Assembly (NCBI GenBank): GCA_046233115.1
Contig: JBJXHM010000002.1
Span: 62,001 to 126,000 of the forward strand
Reading direction: 5' to 3'
Origin: JACOMY01 sp046233115
GTDB taxonomy: Bacteria; Pseudomonadota; Alphaproteobacteria; Kiloniellales; JACOMY01
DNA: 64,000 nucleotides
Shown: positions 1 through 8,821 of the stretch, one piece after another
How the letters are laid out: each line of letters opens with the position of its first letter
How positions within the stretch are numbered: position 1 is the first letter of the stretch
Program-made: the position numbers and the translations under genes
The notes under the pieces: generated by a model
The model's input: only the letters and a program-made list of their open reading frames with translations
The model's database searches: none
What the model was told of the DNA's origin: nothing

Positions 1-463
1 CGGGGTTGACCCGCAGCGCCAGCGGCACGGTCTTGCCCTCCGCGGCCGCGACCTCGGCCATCGCCGCCAGCTCCGGCAGGGATTCGGCGTTGAAGCGGTG
101 GATGCCCGCGGCCAGCCCGGCTGCGATCTCGCTCCGGGTCTTGCCGACCCCGGCGAAGACCACCTTTCCGGCCGGCACGCCGGCCGCCAGTGCACGCAGC
201 AGCTCGCCTTCCGAGACCACGTCGGCGCCGGCACCACGCCGGGCGAAGGTGGCGATGACCGCCTGGTTAGAGTTGGCCTTCAGCGCGTAGCAGATCAGCG
301 GCGACAGGCCGACGGCGGCAAAGGCCGCCTGGAAGCGGTCGTAGGCCTGCTCCAGCGCGCTCGCGGCATAGACGTAGAGCGGCGTGCCGTAGGCCTCGGC
401 CAAGGCGGTGAGGTCGACGTCCTCGGCGTGGAGCCGGCCGTCGCGATAGGTGAAAGCAGTCAT
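1..463 (-). CDS. lysA: Diaminopimelate decarboxylase, N-terminal part (runs off the window)
   Basis: PLP enzyme of the last lysine-biosynthesis step, meso-diaminopimelate to L-lysine plus CO2, cytoplasmic. The first 154 codons are present. They contain the alanine-racemase-like barrel motif YALKANSN, with the PLP-binding Lys, and FAGVGKT, both typical of LysA. The ATG (463) overlaps the TGA of the upstream lipoprotein gene (460-462), so the two are translationally coupled. The order argH, small lipoprotein, lysA is common in alphaproteobacteria. The C-terminal domain lies beyond position 1. Identity is firm. Confidence 0.95.
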   Translation of the reverse strand, partial: MTAFTYRDGRLHAEDVDLTALAEAYGTPLYVYAASALEQAYDRFQAAFAAVGLSPLICYALKANSNQAVIATFARRGAGADVVSEGELLRALAAGVPAGKVVFAGVGKTRSEIAAGLAAGIHRFNAESLPELAAMAEVAAAEGKTVPLALRVNP

Positions 464-726
464 TCGTTTTCGATGTTCAGCTCGTCTTCGGGGTCCCGGA
501 ACCCGGGCTCGGCCGGCGGCTCGACCTCGGTCTCGCCGGGGGCCGGCTCGACGTTGCCGTCGTAGTTCGGAACCACGGTGTTGGGATCGGGATAGGTCTG
601 CGGATAGGTGTACTTCGCGGCCTCGTCCTCGGGCGGCAGGATCGAGCCCTTGCGCCCGCAGGAAGCCAGCAGGACGGCAGCCCCGCCCAGCAGGGTCAGG
701 CGCAGGAGCTGGCGGCGAGCGGTCAC
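460..726 (-). CDS. lptM: Small LptM-like lipoprotein
   Basis: An 88-aa protein. A short basic N-terminus (TARRQLLRLTLL) precedes a hydrophobic stretch and the lipobox LLASCG, so signal peptidase II cleavage before Cys is expected. After the Cys come GRKGSILPPE, like the GqkgpLylP motif of the LptM/YifL family, then an acidic, Pro-rich low-complexity tail. E. coli LptM supports LptD maturation in LPS transport; that role here is inferred. The GTG start (726) overlaps the argH stop, and the gene's own stop overlaps the lysA start. This compact argH-lptM-lysA arrangement is recurrent. Confidence 0.8.
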   Translation of the reverse strand: MTARRQLLRLTLLGGAAVLLASCGRKGSILPPEDEAAKYTYPQTYPDPNTVVPNYDGNVEPAPGETEVEPPAEPGFRDPEDELNIENE

Positions 727-2150
727 GATCCCCGCGCCTCGTCCAGACGGCGGCGCGCGGCGATGGCGGCGGCGCGGACCAGGTCCGGCGCGGTGCCGCC
801 CAGACTGGTCCGGCTGGCGGCCGAGCGCTCGACCGAGAGAACGTCGTAGATGCCCTGGTCGATCGCCGGCTCCACCGCCTGCATCTCCTCCAGGCTGAGT
901 TCGGCCAGGTCGCAGCCCTTGGCCTCGGCCCGCTGCACCAGCGTTCCGGTGATGTGGTGCGCCCGTCGGAAGGGCAGACCCAGCACCCGGACCAGCCAGT
1001 CGGCCAGGTCGGTGGCGGTGAGGAAGCCCTTGGCGCAGGCCGCCCGCATGGCCGCACGCTCCACCGTCATGTCGCGCACCATCCCAGCCGAGGCGGCCAG
1101 CATGAGGGCCAGGTTGTCGACCGCGTCGAACAGCGGCTCCTTGTCCTCCTGCATGTCCTTGCCGTAGGTCATCGGCAGGCCCTTGATGGTCACCGCCAGG
1201 CTGGTGAAGTCGCCCAGGATGCGGCCCGCCTTGCCGCGGACCAGTTCGGCCGCGTCCGGATTGCGTTTCTGCGGCATGATCGAGGAGCCGGTGGTGAAGG
1301 CGTCCGACAGGCGGACGAAGCGGAAGCCCTCGCTCATCCAGATCACGATCTCCTCCGCCAGCCGCGAGAGATGGGTGGCAAGGATGCTGCCGGCAGCGAG
1401 GAACTCCAGCACGCAGTCGCGCGCCGAGACCGCGTCCATCGAGTTGCGCATCGGCCGCGCGAAGCCCAGCGCCTCGGCCGTCATCTCGCGGTCGATCGGG
1501 AAGGAGGTGCCGGCCAGTGCCGCGGCGCCCAGCGGCGACTCGTTCATCCGCCGGCGGCAGTCGGCCAGGCGGCCGAGGTCGCGCTCCAGCATCTCGACGT
1601 AGGCCAGCAGGTGATGGCCGAAGGTGACCGGCTGGGCCGCCTGCAGGTGGGTGTAGCCCGGCATCAGGGTGCCGGCCTCCTGCTCGGCCCGCTCGACCAG
1701 GGCCAGCAGCAGGTCCTGCAAGGCAAGGCCGAGCTGGTCCAGCGAGCGGCGCAGGAAGAGGCGCACGTCGGTTGCTACCTGGTCGTTGCGCGAGCGCGCG
1801 GTGTGCAGCCGCCCGGCGGCCTCGCCGATACGCTCCTTCAGCGCGGACTCCACATGCATGTGGATGTCCTCCAGCTCCGCCTTCAGCGTGATCTCGCCGC
1901 GCTGGAAGGCAGCCAGCACCTCGTCCAGGCCGGCCAGGATCTTGGCGCCGTCCTCGGCCGCGATGATTTTCTGCGCGACCAGCATGCGGCAGTGCGCCTT
2001 GGAGCCCTCGATGTCTTCGGCGACCAGGCGCTGGTCGAAGCCGATGGAGGCATTGATCTCGGCCATGATCGCCGCAGGCCCGGCGGCGAAGCGTCCGCCC
2101 CACAGGTCGTTCGCGGAGTCTTTTGCCTTGTTTTCCGTCGTGTCGCTCAT
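723..2150 (-). CDS. argH: Argininosuccinate lyase
   Basis: A 475-aa cytoplasmic enzyme of the fumarase/aspartase superfamily. It splits argininosuccinate into arginine and fumarate, the last arginine-biosynthesis step. The hallmark loop GSSIMPQKRNPD, with the catalytic Ser, is present, as are the upstream TARSRNDQVATD and the N-terminal LWGGRF. Length fits the family (about 460 aa). The ATG at 2150 is followed by a short polar lead before LWGGRF. It is the first gene of the argH-lptM-lysA unit and is divergent from the phosphatase gene across about 140 bp. Confidence 0.97.
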   Translation of the reverse strand: MSDTTENKAKDSANDLWGGRFAAGPAAIMAEINASIGFDQRLVAEDIEGSKAHCRMLVAQKIIAAEDGAKILAGLDEVLAAFQRGEITLKAELEDIHMHVESALKERIGEAAGRLHTARSRNDQVATDVRLFLRRSLDQLGLALQDLLLALVERAEQEAGTLMPGYTHLQAAQPVTFGHHLLAYVEMLERDLGRLADCRRRMNESPLGAAALAGTSFPIDREMTAEALGFARPMRNSMDAVSARDCVLEFLAAGSILATHLSRLAEEIVIWMSEGFRFVRLSDAFTTGSSIMPQKRNPDAAELVRGKAGRILGDFTSLAVTIKGLPMTYGKDMQEDKEPLFDAVDNLALMLAASAGMVRDMTVERAAMRAACAKGFLTATDLADWLVRVLGLPFRRAHHITGTLVQRAEAKGCDLAELSLEEMQAVEPAIDQGIYDVLSVERSAASRTSLGGTAPDLVRAAAIAARRRLDEARGS

Positions 2151-2290
2151 GACCGGCAGTGCATCGGGGCTTTTGCGTCCGCCGTCAAGGGGGTCCTCTG
2201 CGCATCACCCCTTTGTCCGGAGCGGGCAGCGCGCTAGTCTTCCCCTAACGCGAATGGATCGCCCTCCATTCGACGAGGAGGAGAGTGTCC

Positions 2291-3301
2291 ATGAGAGTCG
2301 TCCTGTCGCGCGGCAGCCTGCTGGTCGCCTGCCTTCTTTTCCTTACGACATCGCTGGCCGCTGCCGATCCGCTGCCGACCTGGCGCGACGACGGTGCCAA
2401 GCAGGCGATCGTTGCCTTCGTGCAGTCGGTGAGCGATCCCGCGAGCCCGGACTTCCTGCCCGAGGCCGAGCGCATCGCGGTCTTCGACAACGACGGCACG
2501 CTCTGGTCCGAAAAGCCGATCTACTTCCAGGTTGTCTATGCCCTCGACCGGGTCCGCGCCGAGGCAGAGAAGGATCCCGCCTTCGCCAAGACCCCGGCGC
2601 TGAAGGCCGCAGTGGCAGGCGACATGAAGACGCTGATGGCAGACCACGCCAAGGGCATGTTGGAGGTGCTGGCGGTCACCCATTCCGGCATGTCGGTCGG
2701 CGACTACAGCGAAGAGGTCAAAGACTGGCTGGCCACCGCCCGCCATCCCAAGACCGGCAAGCCCTACGACCAGATGGTCTTCCAGCCGATGCTGGAGCTG
2801 CTCAGCTACCTGCGCGACCAGGGTTTCGCCACCTACATCGTCTCCGGTGGCGGCACCGACTTCATGCGCACCTTCGCCGGGCCGGTCTATGGTATCCCGC
2901 CGCAGCAGGTGATCGGCTCGGCCGGCAAGGCGAGCTATCAGGTGATCGACGGCATCCCGCAGATCACGAAGGACGCCGGCATCTTCTTCGTCGACGACAA
3001 GGACGGCAAGCCGCTCGGGATCCACCGTAAGATCGGCCGCCGGCCGGTGTTCGCAGCCGGCAACTCCGACGGCGACCTGGAGATGCTGCAGTGGACCACC
3101 ACCGGCCAGGGCCCGCGCTTCGGCATGATCGTCCACCACGACGACGCCGAGCGCGAGTGGGCCTACGATCGCGACAGCGACGTCGGCCGCCTCGACAAGG
3201 CCCTGGACATGGCCGGCCCGGCCGGCTGGCTGCTGGTCTCGATGAAGGACGACTGGGCCAAGATCTACGCCTGGGACGCCTGGGAGATGGCCCCGCAGTG
3301 A
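2291..3301 (+). CDS. Exported HAD-superfamily phosphatase
   Basis: A 336-aa protein with a Sec signal peptide (MRVVLSRG, a Leu-rich core, cleavage near SLAAAD), so probably periplasmic. HAD motif I is FDNDGTLW, with the nucleophile Asp and the +2 Asp; motif II lies near YIVSGGGTDF; motif IV is GNSDGD. Together these indicate an active phosphomonoesterase of the phosphoserine-phosphatase-like branch. The substrate is unknown. ATG 2291 was preferred over GTG 2285 because the GAGGAGGAG ribosome site (about 2274-2282) sits at better spacing. Its TGA overlaps the GTG start of the next gene. Confidence 0.8.
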   Translation: MRVVLSRGSLLVACLLFLTTSLAAADPLPTWRDDGAKQAIVAFVQSVSDPASPDFLPEAERIAVFDNDGTLWSEKPIYFQVVYALDRVRAEAEKDPAFAKTPALKAAVAGDMKTLMADHAKGMLEVLAVTHSGMSVGDYSEEVKDWLATARHPKTGKPYDQMVFQPMLELLSYLRDQGFATYIVSGGGTDFMRTFAGPVYGIPPQQVIGSAGKASYQVIDGIPQITKDAGIFFVDDKDGKPLGIHRKIGRRPVFAAGNSDGDLEMLQWTTTGQGPRFGMIVHHDDAEREWAYDRDSDVGRLDKALDMAGPAGWLLVSMKDDWAKIYAWDAWEMAPQ

Positions 3302-3999
3302 GCGCCGAGGAGCTCGAACGCTTCTTCGGCTGGCTGGCCGAGAACGACCCCGAGCTGCCGGTCGTCTTCGACGTCGGCGCGCATGTCGGCCGCTGGTCGC
3401 TGCAGATGGCACGATTCTACCCCGAGGCGGAGTTCCATCTCTTCGAACCGCGCCTGGCGAGCGACCCGGCGCTCAACCGCGACCACGCGGAGCTAACCGC
3501 CGGCCTGCGCTGCCGCTCGGTCGCCAAGGCGATCGGCGCGCATCCCGGCAAGGCCGACTTCGCGGTGCAGGGCGAGGAGGGCCTGGGCAGCTCGCTGCTG
3601 ATCAGCCAGCGCAGGACCGACAACGCAATCGTCGAGACCGAGGTCATCACCCTCGACGACTACGCCGCGGAGCAAGGGATCGAGCGGGTCGACTTCCTGA
3701 AGATGGACATCCAGGGCGGCGAGCTTGACGCCTTGAAGGGCGCAACGCGGCTGCTCGAAACGGTGCGCTACGTCTTCCTGGAGACCTGGCTGATCTCCAG
3801 CTACGGCCAGCAGACGCCGCACATGTTCGAGATCTTCGACTTCCTGCGTCACTACCAGATCTTCCCGATCGAGTTCTTCACCGGCGCACGCACCCGCTAC
3901 GGCAACTTCGCGCACGTCGACGTCGCCTACGTCAACGCCAAGAACACCTTCCTGCCGAAACACTTCTACGCCGCCTTCATCGAGCGCTTCGGGCATTGA
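3298..3999 (+). CDS. FkbM-family SAM methyltransferase
   Basis: 233 aa with the methyltransferase motif I VVFDVGAHVGRWS, then FLKMDIQGGELDALKGA, the usual FkbM signature (KiDvqGaElevLkG). FkbM proteins O-methylate sugars or polyketides; the acceptor here cannot be read. The start is taken as GTG 3298, which overlaps the phosphatase stop (GTGA). The same frame is open further upstream, but only as antisense-like coding inside the previous gene. Nothing nearby (glycan or polyketide genes) indicates the substrate. Confidence 0.78.
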   Translation: MSAEELERFFGWLAENDPELPVVFDVGAHVGRWSLQMARFYPEAEFHLFEPRLASDPALNRDHAELTAGLRCRSVAKAIGAHPGKADFAVQGEEGLGSSLLISQRRTDNAIVETEVITLDDYAAEQGIERVDFLKMDIQGGELDALKGATRLLETVRYVFLETWLISSYGQQTPHMFEIFDFLRHYQIFPIEFFTGARTRYGNFAHVDVAYVNAKNTFLPKHFYAAFIERFGH

Positions 4000-4077
4000 G
4001 GCCGAGCCGCTCGACGGCGACCTCATGGAAGTCATTCCTCAATAGGTTGTGAAACATTGGATTTATACCATTTTACT

Positions 4078-4350
4078 GTCGCCCCCGGACTTGATCCACT
4101 GCCGTCCGGTTGAGGGTCGTTCACATGAGATTGGGCGGTTTGGCCTATCTCCAAACAATCAAAAGCCGTCGTGGCCGGGCTTGACCCGGCCACCCACGTG
4201 TTGGTTTGGCGTCCCAAGTCTCCAGATCGCTGCAACACCAAAACGTGGGCCCCCGGATCAAGTCCGGGGGCGACAGTTATCGTTGTATTAGAAGCTAAGA
4301 AACACGACCCAATTTCCATAACCGGACAGAAGCGGGTCAAGCCCGGTCAT
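4078..4350. repeat. Cluster of REP-like palindromes (non-coding stretch 4000-4476)
   Basis: The 477-bp gap before the KAP gene holds no convincing gene. It carries a complete palindrome at about 4168-4199 (GTGGCCGGGCTTGACCCGGC), a second in inverted orientation at about 4244-4275 (CCCCCGGATCAAGTCCGGGG) and half-elements at 4078-4098 and 4329-4350. All share a CTTGA(C/T)CC core and a CGACA or GTCGT edge, as do the repeats at 7101 and 55692. These look like alphaproteobacterial REP/BIME elements rather than a CRISPR array, because spacing is irregular and orientation alternates. Confidence 0.75.
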
Positions 4351-4476
4351 AACGGTAGAGGAGAGGACTGACGGAGGATCCGGCACGTCACGGACTGGTC
4401 ATGCCCCACTCTGAACGGGTAGTCTCTCCTGACTGCTTGGGATGCAACCTGGCAATCGGATGCAGGGAGGCACGGC

Positions 4477-7032
4477 ATGACCAGCCGGGAAGCGCCGTTC
4501 GAGAAGACGGCCCAGATGGACCTGGGCAGCAGCTCGGCTGCTTCCGCCAAGGACCGCTTCCTGGACCTGCTGAACAACCGCTCCAAGCTGCGACCTGAGT
4601 GGAAAAGCCAGGCCAGAGAGAGCGGCTTCCTCTGCCTGGTGCGGGCCGAGGGGCTGCCGGCGCCCTCGCTGAAGGGGCTGCAGGCGCTCTGTCATTCGAG
4701 CGAGCAGCAGTGGAACGACTGTTACAGTTTGCGATACCGTATCGCGGACTCGATGGGGTTCGGCACGCTCGTCTTTGCGTTTCTAAGCGATCTCAGTGAA
4801 TTGGCAAAATCTTCTCCCGAACTAGAGAAAATTTACTCCGACTTTTCGCCCAAAGAAATAGAGCCTGAGATCACAGATTCCGCAAGCTGGAGAGATATAA
4901 CCTCACTAATTCAGGATTTTTTGCACACATACGAAAGAAATCTGCAAATTATTTTGGAGAATGGATTAGTAGATAAAGAAAACATCGATTCAATGATACA
5001 AATATTTGAAACAGATGGAGTTCTTGAAACAGGAAAACGCCTAGTCGTCTTCTGCGAGTTCGAGGAGGCGGCCGAGCCCACCGCCTGGGACCAGGTGCTC
5101 GCTTACCTCAGCGGCCGGCTGCCGGAGCGCTTCGGCCTGGTTCTCTCCGGGCTGCCGGAAGGCCTGGCCTTCCAGACCGACGGGATCGCGGCCGAAGAGA
5201 TCCGCTTCACCGCCGACGACCCGCTGATCCGGCGGCAGGACGAGGGCGAGGCACCGAAGACCCAGCTCTACGAGATTGCCGGGCTCAGCAGCGACCGGCC
5301 GGCCGGTTCCGACCAGCTCGGGGTCCGGCACTACGCCCAGTCGCTCGCCCAGTTCATCCTGCATCCCGACACCCAACCGCTGACCGTCGGCGTTCATGGT
5401 CCCTGGGGTAAGGGCAAGTCCTCCTTCATGGGTTTCATCGAGCAGGATCTCGTGCGCGAGGTCTGCGGCAGCGCCGCCCCCAAGGCCTTGAGCAACCACG
5501 ATGCGCTCGAGCAAGAGCTGATGCAGACCAAGGCCAGCCTAGAGCGGACCCAGACCGCGCTGCGCAGCAGCGAGGAGGGTGATGCCGAGACCCTGGCCGC
5601 CCTGCGCGCCAAGGCCACGGACCTGCAGCGCGAGGTCCGGACCCTATCGCTCACGCGGGATAGCGCTTGGCGCGGCCTCGTGAAGCGGGCCGAGAGCGGT
5701 GTCGTCTGCGTGACTTTCAACGCCTGGCGCTTCCAGGACTCGGAGCAGATCTGGGCCGGGCTCGCGAGTGTGATCATCGAGCGTTTCGAGGCTAGCCTGA
5801 GCTGGCTGGAACGGATGCGCCTGCGCTGGTCCTATTTGTGGCGTGCCCGGCGCACCGAGGCCTGGCGGGCGGCGATCGAGGTAGGATTGGCTATCACTCT
5901 GGCGCTGATTCTGCTGCTCTGGCTCGGCAGCGGCGCGGCCGAGACGCTGGCCGGGATGGACGACACCTCCAAGGTGCTGCTGTATCTCTCCAGCCTGTTC
6001 GGTCCTTTCCTACTCGTCGCCTGGCGCTTGCACGGGGTGATCCGGCCGCTGGGCCAGCGGGTGCTGGAGTACGCGCAGCTTCCCGACTACCGCGAGCAGC
6101 GCGGCTTCCAGCACAAGGTGCTGGACGACATCCGCGCCGTCGCCGACAGCCTGCGCGCCTTCAAGCGGGCCGAGCCCAAGGTGGTGATCTTCATCGACGA
6201 CCTCGACCGCTGCTCCGACGACAAGATCATGGAGATCCTGCAGGCGATCAACCTGGTGCTGGCCGAGAGCCGCTTCTTCGTGGTGATGGGCGTCGACACC
6301 GCGATGCTGTTCCGGGCGATCCAGACCCACTACCGCCAGGCGCACGGCAGCGCGCCGGAGCCGGAGGCCTTCGCGCGCCGCTACCTGCGCAAGATCATCC
6401 AGCTCTCCTTCCACCTGCCCGACGCGCCCGAGGCGCAGCGCACCGCCTTCATCGAGAGCCTCTTCTCCCTGGCGGCCCGCGGCCTGGGCGAGGAGAAGGC
6501 GCCGCCGCCGCCGAGCGAGGACGCGACCGACCTGCCGCCGCTGCCGGTCGACCTGGGCGCCCTGCGCGAGACCGATCCGGTGCCGCTGGAGCAGGTGACC
6601 GACACCCCGGCCGAGCTACAGGCCTTCAAGGACTTCGCCGACTTCATCGAGGACAACGCGCGGGAGACCAAGCGCCTGGTCAACGTGCACCGCCTCATCA
6701 AGATCCTGCTGCAGGAGGCGAGCGAGGGCTGGAGCGAGGAGCGCCAGCGCCGTCTGGTCCGCTGGCTGGTGTTCTGCAGCTCCTGGCCCGGCCTGATCGA
6801 CGAGGCACTGGCCGACGCCAAGGCCCGCAGCGACGCCGCGGACATCTTCCAGGACGGCGGCGAGCCGGCCGCCTGGTGCAGGCACGACCCACGCCTGGCC
6901 CGCTTCGCGCAGGAGCCGGAGCAGGCCCCGGTCCCGGCCAGCGCACTGACCAGCGACCGCGCCCTCTACCAGGCCGCCAAGATCGCGGAAATGGTGCAGG
7001 ATTCGCCGGGGTTGGTAGAGGCGAAGGAGTAA
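4477..7032 (+). CDS. KAP-family P-loop NTPase with membrane-embedded insert
   Basis: 851 aa. The KAP ATPase core begins near residue 275. Walker A is GPWGKGKSS (about 308-316) and Walker B is VVIFIDDLDRC (about 569-579). Between them lie a coiled-coil-prone stretch (about 345-400) and two membrane helices (about 467-490 and 500-520), the canonical KAP arrangement. The N-terminal 275 residues are unrecognised. Codons for residues about 109-188 (4801-5040) are only about 36% G+C by hand count against two-thirds around them, in frame, so this part is probably foreign or recently diverged. ATG 4477 has AGGGAGG 6 nt upstream. KAP proteins are often linked to phage exclusion or membrane signalling, but no partner gene is adjacent. 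Confidence 0.85.
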   Translation: MTSREAPFEKTAQMDLGSSSAASAKDRFLDLLNNRSKLRPEWKSQARESGFLCLVRAEGLPAPSLKGLQALCHSSEQQWNDCYSLRYRIADSMGFGTLVFAFLSDLSELAKSSPELEKIYSDFSPKEIEPEITDSASWRDITSLIQDFLHTYERNLQIILENGLVDKENIDSMIQIFETDGVLETGKRLVVFCEFEEAAEPTAWDQVLAYLSGRLPERFGLVLSGLPEGLAFQTDGIAAEEIRFTADDPLIRRQDEGEAPKTQLYEIAGLSSDRPAGSDQLGVRHYAQSLAQFILHPDTQPLTVGVHGPWGKGKSSFMGFIEQDLVREVCGSAAPKALSNHDALEQELMQTKASLERTQTALRSSEEGDAETLAALRAKATDLQREVRTLSLTRDSAWRGLVKRAESGVVCVTFNAWRFQDSEQIWAGLASVIIERFEASLSWLERMRLRWSYLWRARRTEAWRAAIEVGLAITLALILLLWLGSGAAETLAGMDDTSKVLLYLSSLFGPFLLVAWRLHGVIRPLGQRVLEYAQLPDYREQRGFQHKVLDDIRAVADSLRAFKRAEPKVVIFIDDLDRCSDDKIMEILQAINLVLAESRFFVVMGVDTAMLFRAIQTHYRQAHGSAPEPEAFARRYLRKIIQLSFHLPDAPEAQRTAFIESLFSLAARGLGEEKAPPPPSEDATDLPPLPVDLGALRETDPVPLEQVTDTPAELQAFKDFADFIEDNARETKRLVNVHRLIKILLQEASEGWSEERQRRLVRWLVFCSSWPGLIDEALADAKARSDAADIFQDGGEPAAWCRHDPRLARFAQEPEQAPVPASALTSDRALYQAAKIAEMVQDSPGLVEAKE

Positions 7033-7100
7033 GGCACGCAGCTTGATTTCTTCAGGCTGCACCGTTGCGCTTAGTTTTCAACACCGTGTGGATGTAGACA

Positions 7101-7180
7101 GGTCCTGCGGTCAGGCCGCAGGACGACAATCCATTGAATTAATTTATTTTTGTCGTCCTATGGCTTGACCGTAGGACCAC
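7101..7180. repeat. REPIN-like pair of inverted REP palindromes
   Basis: Two palindromes in opposite orientation: 7101-7128 (starting GGTCCTGCGGTCAGGCCGCA) and 7151-7180 (starting TGTCGTCCTATGGCTTGACC), separated by a 22-bp AT-rich spacer. The outer edges are GGTCC/GGACC and the inner edges GACGACA/TGTCGTC. The same layout and sequence family occurs at 55692-55772. The pair lies between the convergent ends of the KAP gene and hppD, where it could form a bidirectional terminator-like hairpin. Confidence 0.8.
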
Positions 7181-7224
7181 TCACCCTTTGCACCAGCCCA
7201 CGCAGTACCGGAGAACAAAGCCAC

Positions 7225-8301
7225 TCAACTCGACCCGATCACCCCGCGCTCGACCTGGTCGCGCTCGATCGATTCGAAGAGCGCCTTGAAGTTGCCCTCG
7301 CCGAAGCCCTCGTCCTTCTTACGCTGGATGATCTCGAAGAAGACCGGCCCCAGCAGGGTCTGGGTGAAGATCTGCAGCAGGATGCGCGGGTCGCCCTTGT
7401 CGGTGGTGCCGTCGATCAGCAGGCCACGCGCTTTGAGCGCCTCCAACGGTTCGCCGTGGCCGGGCAGGCGCTGATCCAGCATCTCGTAGTAGGCGGCGGG
7501 CGGCGGCTTCATGAAGGCAACGCCGGCCGCCTGCAGGCGATCGCAGGTCGCGTAGATGTCGTCGGTGGCGAGCGCGATGTGCTGGATGCCCTCGCCGTTG
7601 AAGGCCATCAGGAACTCCTCGATCTGGCCGGTGGCGTTCGAGGCCTCCTCGTTCAGCGGGATGCGGATCTTGCCGTCGGGCGCGCTCATCGCCCGCGAGT
7701 TCAGGCCGCTGTACTCGCCCTTGATGTCGAAGTAGCGGATCTCGCGGAAATTGAAGAGCTGTTCGTAGAAGCGGCCCCAGTAGGCCATGCGGCCGCGGTA
7801 GACGTTGTGGGTCAGGTGATCGACCTCGGTCAGGCCGCAGCCGAGCGGCGTCTGCTCCGCGCCCTCGATCCAGGTGAAGTCGATGTCGTAGATGCTGGAG
7901 CCCGGCTCGAAGCGGTCAATCAGGTAGACCGGCGCGCCGCCGATGCCCTTGATCGCCGGCAAGCGCAGCTCCATCGGCCCGGTCGGGATCTCGATCGGCT
8001 GCGCCCCGCGCTTCAGCAGCTCGCTGTAAGCCCGATGGGCATCACGCACCCGGAAGGCCAGGCCGCAGGCCGAGGGACCGTGCTCCTCGGCGAAGTAGGC
8101 GGCCAGGCTCTTGGGTTCCCGGTTCAGGATGAAGTTGATGGCGCCCTGGCGGTAGAGGGTCACGGCCTTGGAACGATGCTCCGCCACCGCGGTGAAGCCG
8201 AGGCTGGCGAAGACCGCCTCGACGACGGCCGGATCCGGGCCGGCAAACTCCACGAACTCGAAACCGCAGAGGCCGATGGGGTTCTCGAAGAGGTCGGTCA
8301 T
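7225..8301 (-). CDS. hppD: 4-Hydroxyphenylpyruvate dioxygenase
   Basis: 358 aa, non-heme Fe(II) enzyme converting 4-hydroxyphenylpyruvate to homogentisate in tyrosine catabolism. The three iron ligands are visible: His in EVDHLTHNV, His in IQHIALATDDI and Glu in VFFEIIQRK. ATG 8301 (MTDLFENPIGLCGFEFVEF) gives the family length; a TTG 81 nt upstream would add an unrelated extension. It is downstream of marR and the DUF2000 gene on the same strand, so a MarR-controlled tyrosine module is plausible. No homogentisate dioxygenase is in the window. Confidence 0.95.
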   Translation of the reverse strand: MTDLFENPIGLCGFEFVEFAGPDPAVVEAVFASLGFTAVAEHRSKAVTLYRQGAINFILNREPKSLAAYFAEEHGPSACGLAFRVRDAHRAYSELLKRGAQPIEIPTGPMELRLPAIKGIGGAPVYLIDRFEPGSSIYDIDFTWIEGAEQTPLGCGLTEVDHLTHNVYRGRMAYWGRFYEQLFNFREIRYFDIKGEYSGLNSRAMSAPDGKIRIPLNEEASNATGQIEEFLMAFNGEGIQHIALATDDIYATCDRLQAAGVAFMKPPPAAYYEMLDQRLPGHGEPLEALKARGLLIDGTTDKGDPRILLQIFTQTLLGPVFFEIIQRKKDEGFGEGNFKALFESIERDQVERGVIGSS

Positions 8302-8409
8302 GGCGGTCACCTCCGCTACGCACCGCCACCGCTCGGGCCGTGCGCCTGAGGAACCTGAAGCGTCCGCTCTTAGCTGTTCCAACGCCGGAGCGCAGGACGA
8401 CGCCAGGCA

Positions 8410-8817
8410 TCACCCATGTAGCTTGGCGCCCCGCGTCACCTTGTCAACCAGCTTGCGCTCCTCGCGCAGGGCCAGGCCGACCAGCGGCAGCGCCGCCGTG
8501 GCATAGCGCTTCACCGTCTCGCGGTTGGCGGCGTCGTGGCCGGTCGCGAACATGTCCTCGATGTAGATCGCGGGGCTGAGGTTGCGGTCCAGCGCGCGGG
8601 CATGGATCTTAGCGAGACCTCCTGCGTCGGTAGCCAGGATGATCATCGGCTGGACGATCAGCGGGCGGTAAAGCTGGCCGCTGGCGTCCTCGTAGGCCTC
8701 GCCCAGCAGTTCCCGTTCCGCCCCCAGCACACCGCTGGTGAGGAAGGCGGTGACGTTGAGCTTCTGCCAGGTCGCCAGGTCCTCGCGGATCACGATCGCA
8801 ATCTTGGTGTCGAACAT
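8410..8817 (-). CDS. DUF2000-family protein
   Basis: 135 aa starting MFDTKIAIVIREDLATWQKL. The pattern KxAIVvredLatWQkLNVtAFL is characteristic of DUF2000, whose known structures have a peptidyl-tRNA-hydrolase-like fold. No biochemical role is established. It follows marR with a 4-bp gap and precedes hppD by 108 bp on the same strand, so it is probably co-transcribed with marR. No signal peptide or membrane segment is seen. Confidence 0.75.
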   Translation of the reverse strand: MFDTKIAIVIREDLATWQKLNVTAFLTSGVLGAERELLGEAYEDASGQLYRPLIVQPMIILATDAGGLAKIHARALDRNLSPAIYIEDMFATGHDAANRETVKRYATAALPLVGLALREERKLVDKVTRGAKLHG

Positions 8818-8821
8818 CGTA

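Noticed and set aside
450..2237. Long open frame antisense to argH and lptM
   Set aside because: Arg/Gly/Ala-rich shadow of a GC-rich gene; both real genes on the other strand have full family motifs.
4078..4350. CRISPR array before the KAP gene
   Set aside because: Units alternate in orientation, differ in sequence and have no regular spacers; they fit REP elements.
4477..7032. Complete anti-phage defence system around the KAP NTPase
   Set aside because: No nuclease, methylase, reverse transcriptase or effector gene is adjacent; only a lone KAP gene with an unusual segment can be claimed.
5838..7046. Open frame overlapping the KAP gene in another frame
   Set aside because: Low-complexity Arg/Gly/Ala composition and no start signal; the KAP frame carries Walker A and B.
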